Part shown: in pieces, positions 37,912 through 47,096 of the stretch
Layout: the number at the start of each line of letters is the position of its first letter
Position numbering within the stretch: position 1 is the stretch's first letter
From: Flavobacterium endoglycinae
Lineage (GTDB): Bacteria; Bacteroidota; Bacteroidia; Flavobacteriales; Flavobacteriaceae
Length of the DNA: 64,000 bases
Direction of reading: 5' to 3'
NCBI RefSeq assembly: GCF_017352115.1
Contig: NZ_CP071448.1
Coordinates: 248,001-312,000 of the forward strand
Program-made: the position numbers and the translations under genes
Notes under the pieces: generated by a model
The model's input: the letters and a program-made list of their open reading frames with translations, nothing else
What the model was told of the DNA's origin: nothing
The model's database searches: none

Positions 37912-40173
37912 TTAGCAATTAGCAATTGGCGCCGCTAAACAGCTTTCGGGAATATCAAAAGCATTTACAAGAGCAACCGCATCCGGACGAATGTCCCAAC
38001 ATAGCTGATTAACCATTTTTCGGATTGCTTTTGTTTTCACGGCTTCCATATAACCATCTTCCAAATACCAAGCTTTATTTTTTTCCAGTTGAGAAAGAGC
38101 AAATAATTGATATAATCGGGTTAGGATTTGTTTTGAATTTTCGTCTTCAATAGCTTTTAAAGCTTCCTGAAACTGTTCTAAAACAATACGTTCCAAATAG
38201 GCCTGCGCCACATCAATCATTTGATGCTGTACAACATTGAAGGCATCATAAGCTTCTAATCCGCCATCAACTAATTTTTTGATACGTCTGGCAGCAGAAG
38301 CTAATATTGTTTTTTCTCTATGTACGAATGCCTGTAAATGGAATTCACTGTCCAGTAAATGTTCGTCTTCTGTTCTTCTGGTTGCAATTGGATTTTTTTC
38401 GGCAAGAGCCGTTTTAGCATTTTCATATACATAGTTAATAATGCCTAAAGATCCCATTTCTCCAAATGATTTTCTAAATTCAGACAAACGGTTTTTTGCT
38501 ACCAATTGCATTAAAACGGTATTATCACCTTCAAAAGTGGTGTAAATTTCAGTATCATTTTTCAAGGCGTCAATTCGGTTTTCAGATAAATATCCTTTTC
38601 CTCCGCACGCTTCACGGCATTCCTGCAAAATATCTCTTGTGCTCCAAGTTGAATATGATTTCATACCGGCTGCCAAAGCTTCGATTTCCTGCATTTCTGC
38701 TTCGGTTCTGTTCAAAAATCTATTGGTTAAATATTGAAGCGCAAAATGGACTGCGTAGGTTTTCGCCAAATGTGGCAATAATCTTCGCTGATGCATTCTG
38801 TAGTTTAAAATCGGAACTTCTGATCCGCCTTCAGGTCCGAATTGTCTTCTCTGGTCGCTATAGCGAATGGCAATTGTTAAGCCTGATTTGGCTGCAGCCA
38901 AAGCTGATCTTGGTATTCCGATTCTTCCTCCCACCAAAGTTCCTAACATCGTGAAAAATCTTCGATTGTCACTCGGAATCGTACTTTCGAATTCTCCTTT
39001 TTCATTTACTGAAGCAAAACGATCCAGCATATTTTCTTTTGGAATTACAACTTTGTTAAAACTTATGGTTCCGTTATCAACGCCGTTTAATCCCATTTTA
39101 TGACCGCAATCTCCAATCGTAACTCCGTTTAGAACATTTCCTTCAGTATCACGTAACGGCACTACAAAGGCATTTACCCCATAATCATGACCGTCAATAA
39201 TAAGTTTTGCGAAAACAGTTGCCATTTGTCCGTGAACTGCAGCGTTTCCGATATATTCTTTCTGGGCGTTTTTATTTGGCGTGTGAATGACAAACGTTTG
39301 ATCTTTATGATTATAAGTTGCTGTGGTTTCCAAACCTTTTACGTTTGATCCGTGATGAGTTTCGGTCATGGCAAAACAACCTGGAAGTTTTAATGAACCA
39401 ATATCTTTTAGATATTTTGCATAATGTTTTTCGGTTCCAAGCGACTGAACGCTCATTCCCCAAAGGCCAAATTGTACTCCAAATTTAATCACTAAACTCA
39501 GATCATGATAACTCAGCGTTTCCATAATGGCAAAATAATCTTCTACATTTCCCCCTCCGCCGTATTCTTTAGGATAAGCCATATTTCCTAAATTTTCATC
39601 GGCTAGAATTTTACACCAATTGTAAACTGTTTCACGAAATACATTAATATCAGTCGATGTTTCATATGCAAATTCTGGTCGGGAAATAACCGATTTTACT
39701 TTTTTAATAATTGGCGCTTCTTTTCCATCCAGAAATTCGGTGATCTTTTTTATATCGAAGTTCTTAGAAGTCTGTGAATTGGCTGTAAACGAACTTGCTT
39801 TTGTTTTGAAATTCTGAAGTGCTTCTTCGCCTAAAATCCCAAGATCATTTTCTAATTTTCTAAAATCGGCTTCAATTGGCCCTACATCCAAATCATCTCC
39901 CGAAAGTGCGTTTGCAATATCAAAAATGGATTTTATAGAGGATTTATCTGCAATACTTTTTTCAATATCCTGTTTCCATTGTGTCAGTTCATTTCGCGAA
40001 GGCGGATTTGCAATATCTACTTTTGAAAGCAGAAATTCTTTTTCATCATCAGACAAAGCTGGCAATGAGTTGATAAATCCTTTTAAAGTGACAAATTCCT
40101 TATGCGTCAGTAAATCATCTGACCACACTAAATAAAATAACGGAGTAAAGGCTTGAAGTTTGGTATTTTTCAT
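37912..40173 (-). CDS. Acyl-CoA dehydrogenase/oxidase-like protein
   Basis: 753 residues, about twice a standard acyl-CoA dehydrogenase. An N-terminal helical region of about 170 residues precedes the ACAD core: FAMTETHHGSNVKGLETTA, HKMGLNGVDNGTISFNKVVIPKENMLDR, then REACGGKGYLSENRIDALKNDTEIYTTFEGDNTVLMQLVAK. The TFEGDN loop with the catalytic Glu resembles acyl-CoA oxidases. It would use FAD and a fatty acyl-CoA. No etfAB or thiolase is adjacent. It is flanked by two related inverted repeats. Confidence 0.9.
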   Translation of the reverse strand: MKNTKLQAFTPLFYLVWSDDLLTHKEFVTLKGFINSLPALSDDEKEFLLSKVDIANPPSRNELTQWKQDIEKSIADKSSIKSIFDIANALSGDDLDVGPIEADFRKLENDLGILGEEALQNFKTKASSFTANSQTSKNFDIKKITEFLDGKEAPIIKKVKSVISRPEFAYETSTDINVFRETVYNWCKILADENLGNMAYPKEYGGGGNVEDYFAIMETLSYHDLSLVIKFGVQFGLWGMSVQSLGTEKHYAKYLKDIGSLKLPGCFAMTETHHGSNVKGLETTATYNHKDQTFVIHTPNKNAQKEYIGNAAVHGQMATVFAKLIIDGHDYGVNAFVVPLRDTEGNVLNGVTIGDCGHKMGLNGVDNGTISFNKVVIPKENMLDRFASVNEKGEFESTIPSDNRRFFTMLGTLVGGRIGIPRSALAAAKSGLTIAIRYSDQRRQFGPEGGSEVPILNYRMHQRRLLPHLAKTYAVHFALQYLTNRFLNRTEAEMQEIEALAAGMKSYSTWSTRDILQECREACGGKGYLSENRIDALKNDTEIYTTFEGDNTVLMQLVAKNRLSEFRKSFGEMGSLGIINYVYENAKTALAEKNPIATRRTEDEHLLDSEFHLQAFVHREKTILASAARRIKKLVDGGLEAYDAFNVVQHQMIDVAQAYLERIVLEQFQEALKAIEDENSKQILTRLYQLFALSQLEKNKAWYLEDGYMEAVKTKAIRKMVNQLCWDIRPDAVALVNAFDIPESCLAAPIANC

Positions 40174-40212
40174 AAATATTTGATTTGGATAATTTTTATC
40201 TGCTACAGATTT

Positions 40213-40276
40213 TTCGCCACGAATTCACGAATTTTTTCAATTTAAATTTTAAAGTAATTCGTGAATTCGTGGCGAA
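40213..40276. repeat. Perfect 21-bp inverted repeat
   Basis: Arms 40213-40233 and 40256-40276 are exact reverse complements with a 22-bp spacer; each arm contains two CACGAATT octamers (AATTCGTG on the other side). It lies upstream of the acyl-CoA dehydrogenase start. Confidence 0.95.
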
Positions 40277-40344
40277 TCTTAAGACAAAGAAATTAATTCT
40301 TTTAATCTGTATAATCTGTGGCTTTATTTATTTTACTGCATAAA

Positions 40345-40377
40345 AAAACAGGAATGAAAAATACTCATTCCTGTTTT
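40345..40377 (-). terminator. Intrinsic terminator after the EamA gene
   Basis: Perfect 13-bp stem AAAACAGGAATGA / TCATTCCTGTTTT with a short loop, downstream of the EamA gene on the minus strand. Confidence 0.9.
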
Positions 40378-40437
40378 AAAACCCTGTTAAGATTCTCGTA
40401 ATTTTATACCTTAAACCAATAAAAAATACAAGATTAG

Positions 40438-41382
40438 CTATTGAGAATCTTTAGACGACAGGATATATTTTTGCTTTATGGCAAAAAGATGATGTGAATT
40501 AAAAATTAACACGGCAATAAATACTAATGCGTAAGCTGCAATTTGTAACGGACTTATATTTTCTTTAAAGAAAAAAGCAGCCAGCATAAAAGCAATCATC
40601 GGATTGATATTCAACAACATTCCCACAGTTGAAGAATTGATTCCTGAAAGTGCATACAAATTGAGAAATAACGGAATTATAGTAAAGACAATGGCAATAG
40701 TTTCAATGAAGAAATAAAACCTGAATTCAGTTGGCACTGGTCCGCTGTATGTTGGATAAAAAGGCAATAAAACCAAAGCTGACAAGGTAATGTGAAAAGT
40801 CAGCATGATGAATTTATCAAAACCTTTATTTATACGCTGGCTCACCAAATAACACGCATATGTAAGTCCGATAATGATTCCGAAAAACATATCCATAATA
40901 TCAGCATACGACAAAAGCAGAATCCCCAATATACTTAGACTTACCGCCAGCCATTGTGTTTTCACTAATTTTTCTTTTAATATAAAAAAGGCTAGTAAAG
41001 TGGTTAAAATCGGGCAGACCAAATACGCCAGCGATGCAGCTTTTACGGTTACGTGATTCATGGCATAAATAAACGTAAACCAGTTTGCCATCAAAAAGAA
41101 GCTTCCGCCAATGTTTAGCAAAACTGCTTTTTTCTTTTCGGGAGCAGAAAGTGATTTGAACAAAACTACTGTTTCTTTTATTTTGTTTCTTTTGAATAAC
41201 AAAGCAATCAAGAGCATTAAAATACTGCAGCTAAAAACTCTGTAAAACAAAATATCAATTGACGCGTAATCATGAATTGGTCGTAAAACCAGACTGAAAA
41301 ATCCCCAAGTTGTAAAGGCGGCAATAGCGGCTATATAGTATTTTGTTGTTTTCACGATTTGTATCTCTTTTTGATGTGACAA
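40438..41382 (-). CDS. EamA/RarD family transporter
   Basis: 314 residues with ten hydrophobic helices in two EamA repeats: AFTTWGFFSLVLRPIHDYASIDILFYRVF at the start and ALSGINSSTVGMLLNINPMIAFMLAAFFFKE in the second half. This RarD-like arrangement belongs to the drug/metabolite transporter superfamily; the substrate is unknown. It is divergent (69 bp) from a MocR regulator, an arrangement that often marks a transporter under PLP-linked control. Confidence 0.9.
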   Translation of the reverse strand: MSHQKEIQIVKTTKYYIAAIAAFTTWGFFSLVLRPIHDYASIDILFYRVFSCSILMLLIALLFKRNKIKETVVLFKSLSAPEKKKAVLLNIGGSFFLMANWFTFIYAMNHVTVKAASLAYLVCPILTTLLAFFILKEKLVKTQWLAVSLSILGILLLSYADIMDMFFGIIIGLTYACYLVSQRINKGFDKFIMLTFHITLSALVLLPFYPTYSGPVPTEFRFYFFIETIAIVFTIIPLFLNLYALSGINSSTVGMLLNINPMIAFMLAAFFFKENISPLQIAAYALVFIAVLIFNSHHLFAIKQKYILSSKDSQ

Positions 41383-41451
41383 ATTTCTAAAAAATAAAAT
41401 AGCAATACAGATACAGTTTTTGTAAATTGCAGCGTAACAGTTTTATTTTTT

Positions 41452-42876
41452 ATGAAGAATTCGACTTACTTGTATTTGCAGTTTGCTGATGTTATTGAGA
41501 AACAGATAAAATCAGGGCTTTTAAATGTTGGTGACAAACTGCCTTCTATTAGAGAAGTATGTGCCGAAACGGGTTACAGCATGAGTACTGTAAGCAAGGC
41601 TTATTATGAGGTAGAAAGCAGATCGCTGATAGAATCTCGTCCGCAATCTGGTTATTATGTGAGTAATATTTCGGCGCGAATTATTACAGAACCTTCTGCG
41701 AGTTCGCCTGTTTTGAGCGTTGAAAACATTGAAAGAGAAGACTTAATTGATTTGGTTTACGGCGATATGCGCGCCAAAGATGTTACAATGCTTTCGCTTG
41801 GTTTTCCTTCTAATGAATTACTTCCCATTGCAAAGTTGAATAAAGGAATGGTTCAAGCTATGCGTCAGCTGCCCAACAGCGGTACGAGTTATGAGGAAAT
41901 TCAAGGAAATAGTAATCTTAGAAAAGAAATTGCGCGCTGGTCATTTACTTGGGGCGGTTCTTTAACGGAAGAAGATATTATCACTACTCCCGGCTGTATT
42001 TCTGCAATTTCCGATTGTCTGCTGACTTTAACCAAACCGGGAGATACGATTATTACCGAAAGTCCGGTGTATTTTGGTATTCTTCAATTGGCACGATCTC
42101 TCGGATTATATGTGATGGAACTACCAACCAATATGACCACAGGAATCGAACTGGAAGCGGTTAAAAAAACGCTGGCTTCTAACAAAGTAAAAGCCTGCGT
42201 TTTGATGAGTAATTTCAGTAATCCATCAGGAAGTATGCTGCCAAATGAGCATAAAAAGGAAATTGTACGATTGATGGAATTTTACAATGTTCCTTTAATT
42301 GAAGATGATATTCACGGGGATTTGTATTTTGGCACCAGCCGTCCGACGAATTGTAAAACGTATGATGAAAGCGGCATTGTACTTTGCTGTAGTTCGGTTT
42401 CTAAAACGCTGGCTCCGGGATATCGCGTGGGATGGGTTTCTGCGGGAAAATTTAAAAAAGAGATTTTGAGAACCAAATTGTATCATACGATCTCCTCTCC
42501 TACTATTACACATGAAGTTGTGGGTGATTTTTTGAAAAACGGACGTTACGAAAATCATCTCCGAAGAATCCGGCAGATTTTAAATCGAAATTGTAATAAT
42601 TATATCAATACCGTTTTAGAATCTTTTCCGGCAGGAACAAAGGTAAGTCAGCCGCAGGGCGGTTTTTTCCTTTGGGTTGAATTAGATCAGAAAATCGATA
42701 CGGCTTCATTGTATCATTTGGCTATGAAACACAATATTAGTATTGCGCCTGGAAGGATTTTTTCTTTTCAAAATCAATTTTCAAATTGTATGCGTTTGAG
42801 TTTTGGTCTTCCGTGGACAAACGAATTAAGAAAGTCCATTCAGACTTTAGGGAAACTGGCTGAAAAACAATTATAA
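41452..42876 (+). CDS. MocR-type regulator (GntR HTH fused to PLP aminotransferase domain)
   Basis: 474 residues. GntR winged helix: IKSGLLNVGDKLPSIREVCAETGYSMSTVSKAYYEVESRSLIES (about 15-62). The rest is an aspartate-aminotransferase-like fold with the PLP Lys in CCSSVSKTLAPGYRVGW and NPSG in NFSNPSGSMLPNEH. Such regulators sense PLP or amino-acid metabolites. The obvious target is the divergent EamA gene. The PLP-binding residues are intact. Confidence 0.93.
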   Translation: MKNSTYLYLQFADVIEKQIKSGLLNVGDKLPSIREVCAETGYSMSTVSKAYYEVESRSLIESRPQSGYYVSNISARIITEPSASSPVLSVENIEREDLIDLVYGDMRAKDVTMLSLGFPSNELLPIAKLNKGMVQAMRQLPNSGTSYEEIQGNSNLRKEIARWSFTWGGSLTEEDIITTPGCISAISDCLLTLTKPGDTIITESPVYFGILQLARSLGLYVMELPTNMTTGIELEAVKKTLASNKVKACVLMSNFSNPSGSMLPNEHKKEIVRLMEFYNVPLIEDDIHGDLYFGTSRPTNCKTYDESGIVLCCSSVSKTLAPGYRVGWVSAGKFKKEILRTKLYHTISSPTITHEVVGDFLKNGRYENHLRRIRQILNRNCNNYINTVLESFPAGTKVSQPQGGFFLWVELDQKIDTASLYHLAMKHNISIAPGRIFSFQNQFSNCMRLSFGLPWTNELRKSIQTLGKLAEKQL

Positions 42877-42885
42877 ATAAAAAAA

Positions 42886-42913
42886 CTGGACAGTACAACT
42901 ACTTACTGTCCAG
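42886..42913 (-). terminator. Intrinsic terminator
   Basis: Perfect stem CTGGACAGTA / TACTGTCCAG with an 8-nt loop and a T-run after it on the minus strand; it ends the bestrophin transcript. Confidence 0.9.
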
Positions 42914-42941
42914 CCAACAATTAAAGAGACCAAACTAACAA

Positions 42942-43889
42942 TTATAAGACGAAATAGGCATCTTTTTCGACTTTTTTAGGTTCCTCTTTCAAATCAAATT
43001 CTTTCAGAATATCAAACTCACTTTGATACTCGTTAAGCATTTGTTTGATGTTTTTCTCTATTGTATTTGCTATAGCAGTTACAGGCGTATCGGTTGGTCG
43101 GTTTTCAAACGGATCTTGCAAATGAATCGCCATTCTCTCGATCAAAAAGAAAGCACCTCCAATGGCAGTAATCAATGGAATGGCAAACCAGCTCAACACA
43201 CTTGTTAATCCAAAAGGCAGTAAAAGGATAAACAGACACAATGTTAATCGAATATACATGCTGTATGTGGTTGGAAAAATCGTGTTTTTAATTCGCTCAC
43301 ATTTTCCCATTTCATCACACAATCTTGATAGTGTATTGTCAATTTCTACCTGCTGGTAAGTATTGATGCGTTTATCATTTAATGCATTTCGTAAATCTCT
43401 GGCGTGCAGCATTAAAATAGCATTTGGCACGTTTTGATGATTTTTAATGTATTTGATTTCTTCTTCACTCATCAAACCATCTAGAGGTTCTACAGCATTT
43501 TTATTTCGAAGAGATTGACCTAAACTATAACACCATGCAATTTGTCTTTTGGCAAAATTTTCTTTGAATTCACTGGCTTCCACAGAAAAATCAGGGTCTT
43601 TATAAAAGGTCAATACCTGACGAATTAATGTTCTTGAATCGTTTACGACTGCTCCCCAAACAATTCGGGCTTCCCACCATCTGTCATAAGCCTGATTGGA
43701 TTTAAAGGCTAACAATAGCGATATAATGGTTCCAATTATAGTGGGAATCGCAATTGGAATATCAACAGGAAGAGTGATAAAATAGTGATGAAAAATTTCA
43801 AACACTAAGGTATAAGCTAATACAAGTACTATTTCTACTTTAATTTTCCCGAGAACGTACTTCATTGGTATTCTTTTCTTTAATAACAT
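42942..43889 (-). CDS. Bestrophin family anion channel (UPF0187)
   Basis: 315 residues. IPTIIGTIISLLLAFKSNQAYDRWWEARIVWGAVVNDSRTL is the bestrophin core, with four helices and a cytosolic domain. Bacterial homologues conduct cations or anions as pentamers in the inner membrane; selectivity cannot be told from sequence. It stands alone between the MocR regulator and a repeat-rich spacer. Confidence 0.92.
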   Translation of the reverse strand: MLLKKRIPMKYVLGKIKVEIVLVLAYTLVFEIFHHYFITLPVDIPIAIPTIIGTIISLLLAFKSNQAYDRWWEARIVWGAVVNDSRTLIRQVLTFYKDPDFSVEASEFKENFAKRQIAWCYSLGQSLRNKNAVEPLDGLMSEEEIKYIKNHQNVPNAILMLHARDLRNALNDKRINTYQQVEIDNTLSRLCDEMGKCERIKNTIFPTTYSMYIRLTLCLFILLLPFGLTSVLSWFAIPLITAIGGAFFLIERMAIHLQDPFENRPTDTPVTAIANTIEKNIKQMLNEYQSEFDILKEFDLKEEPKKVEKDAYFVL

Positions 43890-43929
43890 ATTATCGGTTT
43901 TAAATTAAATTAATATTGCTGTTTAAGTG

Positions 43930-44062
43930 TTAGTTGTTAGTGATTAGTTGTTAGTTAGTTTTTACTTAAAAAATCAAAAAACAGAATATCGCTATGCGGT
44001 ATATTCACTTTTCCACTTTTACTAATTACTATTCACTTTTTACTTTTTACTATTCACTAAAA
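43930..44062 (+). repeat. Two heptanucleotide-period arrays
   Basis: Array 1 (43930-43957): TTAGTTG, TTAGTGA, TTAGTTG, TTAGTTA. Array 2 (44021-44062): ACTAATT, ACTATTC, ACTTTTT twice, ACTATTC, ACTAAAA. Both keep a strict 7-bp register between bestrophin and the USP-like gene. Confidence 0.85.
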
Positions 44063-44065
44063 GAC

Positions 44066-44788
44066 TTAAGCCATTTCTTCATACAATGAAAGAACCGGAA
44101 GTCCGAGTTTTTCATTGATATTTTCTTTTTTAACTTTTTTGAATTTGATTTTTTCTCCTTTACGGGTTTCTACTAAAAGGTCAATTTCATATTTAGAAAT
44201 CGCTTCGGATAAATAAGGCGCTAAGGTTTCGTAATTATCATCAATTTTAGAAGTCTGGCTTACGATTTCGTATGAGAAATTCTCATTTAAAAACTGCTGA
44301 ACATCTTTTACGTGCATATTGGCACTGCTGTTTTCGATGTAAAGTGCTTTTGTAAAGTGTTCTTTGAAATGTTCGCTTCCTAAATGCAGGATCGGACATT
44401 TTTGATTTCCAGCCAATTGCACTAAATATTGATGAATGCGCTTGGTTTCTTTTTTATAAGAATGCGTCAGGATTACCAATTTTACAGAGAAGTGTTCGAT
44501 TATTCCTCTAAAAATAGGCGATGAAAGTCCGTATTGATTATGAATTTTAATTCTGCAGTTTTTAGTATGATTAATCATATATCTGCAGGTTTCTAACACT
44601 TCTTCTTGGCTTTTGGTAAGTCCTGTGCGCATTTCACGCAGGAAATTAGAAGCCGAAAAAGCATCTGGTGTTTCAGAAACCATCATTAAAACAATTTCGC
44701 AGTCCGATTCTTTGGATTGATTAATCGCTGATTTTACGGCAGAAATTGTATCATCTTTTAAAGTTGTAGGTATCAGGAAATTTTTCAT
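44066..44788 (-). CDS. Universal stress protein-like protein
   Basis: 240 residues, soluble. The first half is a USP-like alpha/beta domain (MKNFLIPTTLKDDTISAVKS, then LVILTHSYKKETKRI) without the GxxGS ATP loop being obvious; the second half repeats the fold more loosely (KALYIENSSANMHVKDVQQFL). Without the full ATP motif it may be a non-binding USP type. It lies upstream, on the same strand, of the bestrophin and downstream of the two-component pair. Confidence 0.8.
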   Translation of the reverse strand: MKNFLIPTTLKDDTISAVKSAINQSKESDCEIVLMMVSETPDAFSASNFLREMRTGLTKSQEEVLETCRYMINHTKNCRIKIHNQYGLSSPIFRGIIEHFSVKLVILTHSYKKETKRIHQYLVQLAGNQKCPILHLGSEHFKEHFTKALYIENSSANMHVKDVQQFLNENFSYEIVSQTSKIDDNYETLAPYLSEAISKYEIDLLVETRKGEKIKFKKVKKENINEKLGLPVLSLYEEMA

Positions 44789-44871
44789 ATGTATAATCTT
44801 TTAGTTTATACATACAAAATAACTACCTGATTATTAGAAGGGTATTAATCTAAAATTAGAATTTTCTAAAA

Positions 44872-46269
44872 TTAAACATTAGAATTTTTAATGTTGGCTT
44901 TCTTGGTACTGGTTTTCTTGAAAATAATGGTTACAATCGTTCCTTTATTTTGTTCGGATTGAACTTGTATTTCACCATCGTGCATGCGAATTATTTTAGA
45001 AGCCAATGGAAGTCCCAAACCATAACCAATATATTTGGCCGCAATTTTTCCTCTAAAGAAAGGTTCGTACAAATGCGGAATATCTTCTGGTGGAATCCCA
45101 ATTCCGATATCATTAATAGAAATCTTAATCGCTTCCTGATTCGCCGAAAGTGTTACAAAGACTTCGTTGTTATCTGAATATTTTACGCCATTGGTAATAA
45201 TATTATTGATGGCAAGTTCTAAAAGTGGTTTATTGCATGGAATTAAAAGCAGATTAGAATCGTTTGGCGCAAAATTCAATTTGATACTCACACGGTTATC
45301 AGGAAAAATTTTATCCAAATCTGATTTTACATCCAATAATAGTTCATCAATTCGGGCAATGTCGAGAACTTGTTTATTTCCATCATAACCGGTTTGGGTT
45401 AGTTTTAATAAACTTTCTGTCAAATTCCCTAATCTTGATGCTTGGCTGTAAATATTCTGAAGAGATTCTACATATTCTTCTTTTTCACGTTCTTTTAAAA
45501 GCATAATTTCAGCTTCGGCAATAATCGTGGTTATAGGCGTTTTTAACTCGTGTGAAGCATTATTGATAAAATTGGCCTGAATCTCAAATGAAGTTTCAAG
45601 TCGGTCAAGCATATCATTAAACGTCTCGGTTAAATCTGAAATTTCATCGGCATTTTTTACTTCTGGAAGTCGGTTATGCAGATTTGAAGCACTGATTCGG
45701 TTTACTTCTTTTGTAATTCTGGCAACTGGATTAATCACACGTTTGGCTAGAAAACGTCCTAAGAAGAAAGCGAGCAGTATAAATCCAATTCCTCCAAATA
45801 ATAATATTTTTACAATATAAACGGTTGTCGTCTTCCCTCTTCGGTCTCGGGCACCAACAATTACAATATATTTCTGATTGCTTTCTGTAAAAACCTGGCC
45901 TAAATAATATTTGCTGTTGACTTCGAAATAATCCTTTCCAGTTTTTAGAATATTGGTATAGAATTCATTCGGAAGATTAAGTTTTGTATTGTAATCAAAA
46001 CTATTGGCGCTGTTGATTTTCAGCACATATTCTTCTTCCTCGATAAGTTCTTCAAGTCCGTTTTTCTTAAGATTACTGTAGTATTTTATTTTTTCAGGAT
46101 CATTCTGAAAATGTATAGAAGCAACAATTTTCGCTCGGTCTTCGAGTCTTTTTAAGAAATGGTAACGGTTATTTTCTCTAAATAAAACGAATACAATCAC
46201 ACTCAATAGCAAGGTACTAAAGGTAGATAATGCTACATAAGTGAAAGTAATTCTTTTTCTAATATCCAT
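44872..46269 (-). CDS. Sensor histidine kinase (HAMP-HisKA-HATPase)
   Basis: 465 residues. Two membrane helices (about 10-30 and about 150-172) flank a short periplasmic domain, then HAMP, H-box NNASHELKTPITT (His240), NITNGVKYSDN-like N-box, and DIGIGIP, YGLGLPLASK. It pairs with the OmpR regulator immediately upstream, one base away. The periplasmic domain has no recognisable fold. Confidence 0.93.
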   Translation of the reverse strand: MDIRKRITFTYVALSTFSTLLLSVIVFVLFRENNRYHFLKRLEDRAKIVASIHFQNDPEKIKYYSNLKKNGLEELIEEEEYVLKINSANSFDYNTKLNLPNEFYTNILKTGKDYFEVNSKYYLGQVFTESNQKYIVIVGARDRRGKTTTVYIVKILLFGGIGFILLAFFLGRFLAKRVINPVARITKEVNRISASNLHNRLPEVKNADEISDLTETFNDMLDRLETSFEIQANFINNASHELKTPITTIIAEAEIMLLKEREKEEYVESLQNIYSQASRLGNLTESLLKLTQTGYDGNKQVLDIARIDELLLDVKSDLDKIFPDNRVSIKLNFAPNDSNLLLIPCNKPLLELAINNIITNGVKYSDNNEVFVTLSANQEAIKISINDIGIGIPPEDIPHLYEPFFRGKIAAKYIGYGLGLPLASKIIRMHDGEIQVQSEQNKGTIVTIIFKKTSTKKANIKNSNV

Positions 46270-46270
46270 T

Positions 46271-46945
46271 TTATTGTTTTATAACATAACCTAAACCTTT
46301 CATGGTATGAATAAGTTTGGTGGTATACGGTTTATCTATTTTTTTTCTCAGGTAAGTGATATAAACATCGACCACATTGGTGTTCATATCAAAATTAATA
46401 TCCCAGACATTATCCAAAATCTGATCTCTTGAAACAATTCTTCCGGCGTTTTTTCCGAGATAATACAGTAATTTGAACTCTTTTGCCGTTAAAATAATAG
46501 GTTCGCCGTCTCTTTTTACAGTTTTGGCACGTCCGTTTATTTCTAAATCACCAATAGTAATAACGTCAATTTTATCGGTTTCCTGATGTGCTCTTCGGTG
46601 TAAGGCATTAACTCTTGCGTCAAGTTCACCAAATTTAAAAGGCTTTACCAGATAATCATCAGCACCAGAATTAAGACCGGTTACAATATTTTCTGAAGTT
46701 CCTAAAGCAGTTAAAAGCAAAATAGGCACAAAATTCTTGCTGGCGCGAAGTCTTCTGCAAATTTCGATTCCGTTAATATCCGGTAACATAACGTCTAAAA
46801 CGACAACATCAAAGTTATAATTGTGGATCATCTCAAGGGCAGTTTTGCCATCGAGTGCCACGCTTACTTCGTTATTATTTTCTGCAAATCCTTTACGTAA
46901 AATCGACAAAAGATTTGGCTCGTCTTCGACTATTAGTAACTTCAT
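46271..46945 (-). CDS. OmpR/PhoB-family response regulator
   Basis: 224 residues from ATG at 46945 (MKLLIVEDEPNLL); a TTG upstream is in frame. Receiver domain with Asp51 in VVVLDVMLPDINGIE, Lys in DYLVKPFKFGEL, and a winged-helix output domain ILTAKEFKLLYYLGKNAGRIVSRDQILDNVW. Its stop is 1 bp before the kinase ATG. It probably regulates envelope genes; the OmpW-like gene upstream is a candidate target (inference). Confidence 0.94.
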   Translation of the reverse strand: MKLLIVEDEPNLLSILRKGFAENNNEVSVALDGKTALEMIHNYNFDVVVLDVMLPDINGIEICRRLRASKNFVPILLLTALGTSENIVTGLNSGADDYLVKPFKFGELDARVNALHRRAHQETDKIDVITIGDLEINGRAKTVKRDGEPIILTAKEFKLLYYLGKNAGRIVSRDQILDNVWDINFDMNTNVVDVYITYLRKKIDKPYTTKLIHTMKGLGYVIKQ

Positions 46946-47048
46946 TTTAATTTGTATATACAACAAAAATAACGATTGACTAGAAAAATAGTATTCTAAT
47001 TCGTTATAAATTATGATTTAATTATGAACAATTGCGACATCCACAATA

Positions 47049-47073
47049 AAAAAAGCAGCCAAATAGCTGCTTT
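47049..47073 (-). terminator. Intrinsic terminator after the OmpW-like gene
   Basis: Stem AAAGCAGC / GCTGCTTT, 6-nt loop, in an A-rich left flank, so ends minus-strand transcripts. Confidence 0.75.
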
Positions 47074-47096
47074 CAAATATTATCTATGAAAAATTT

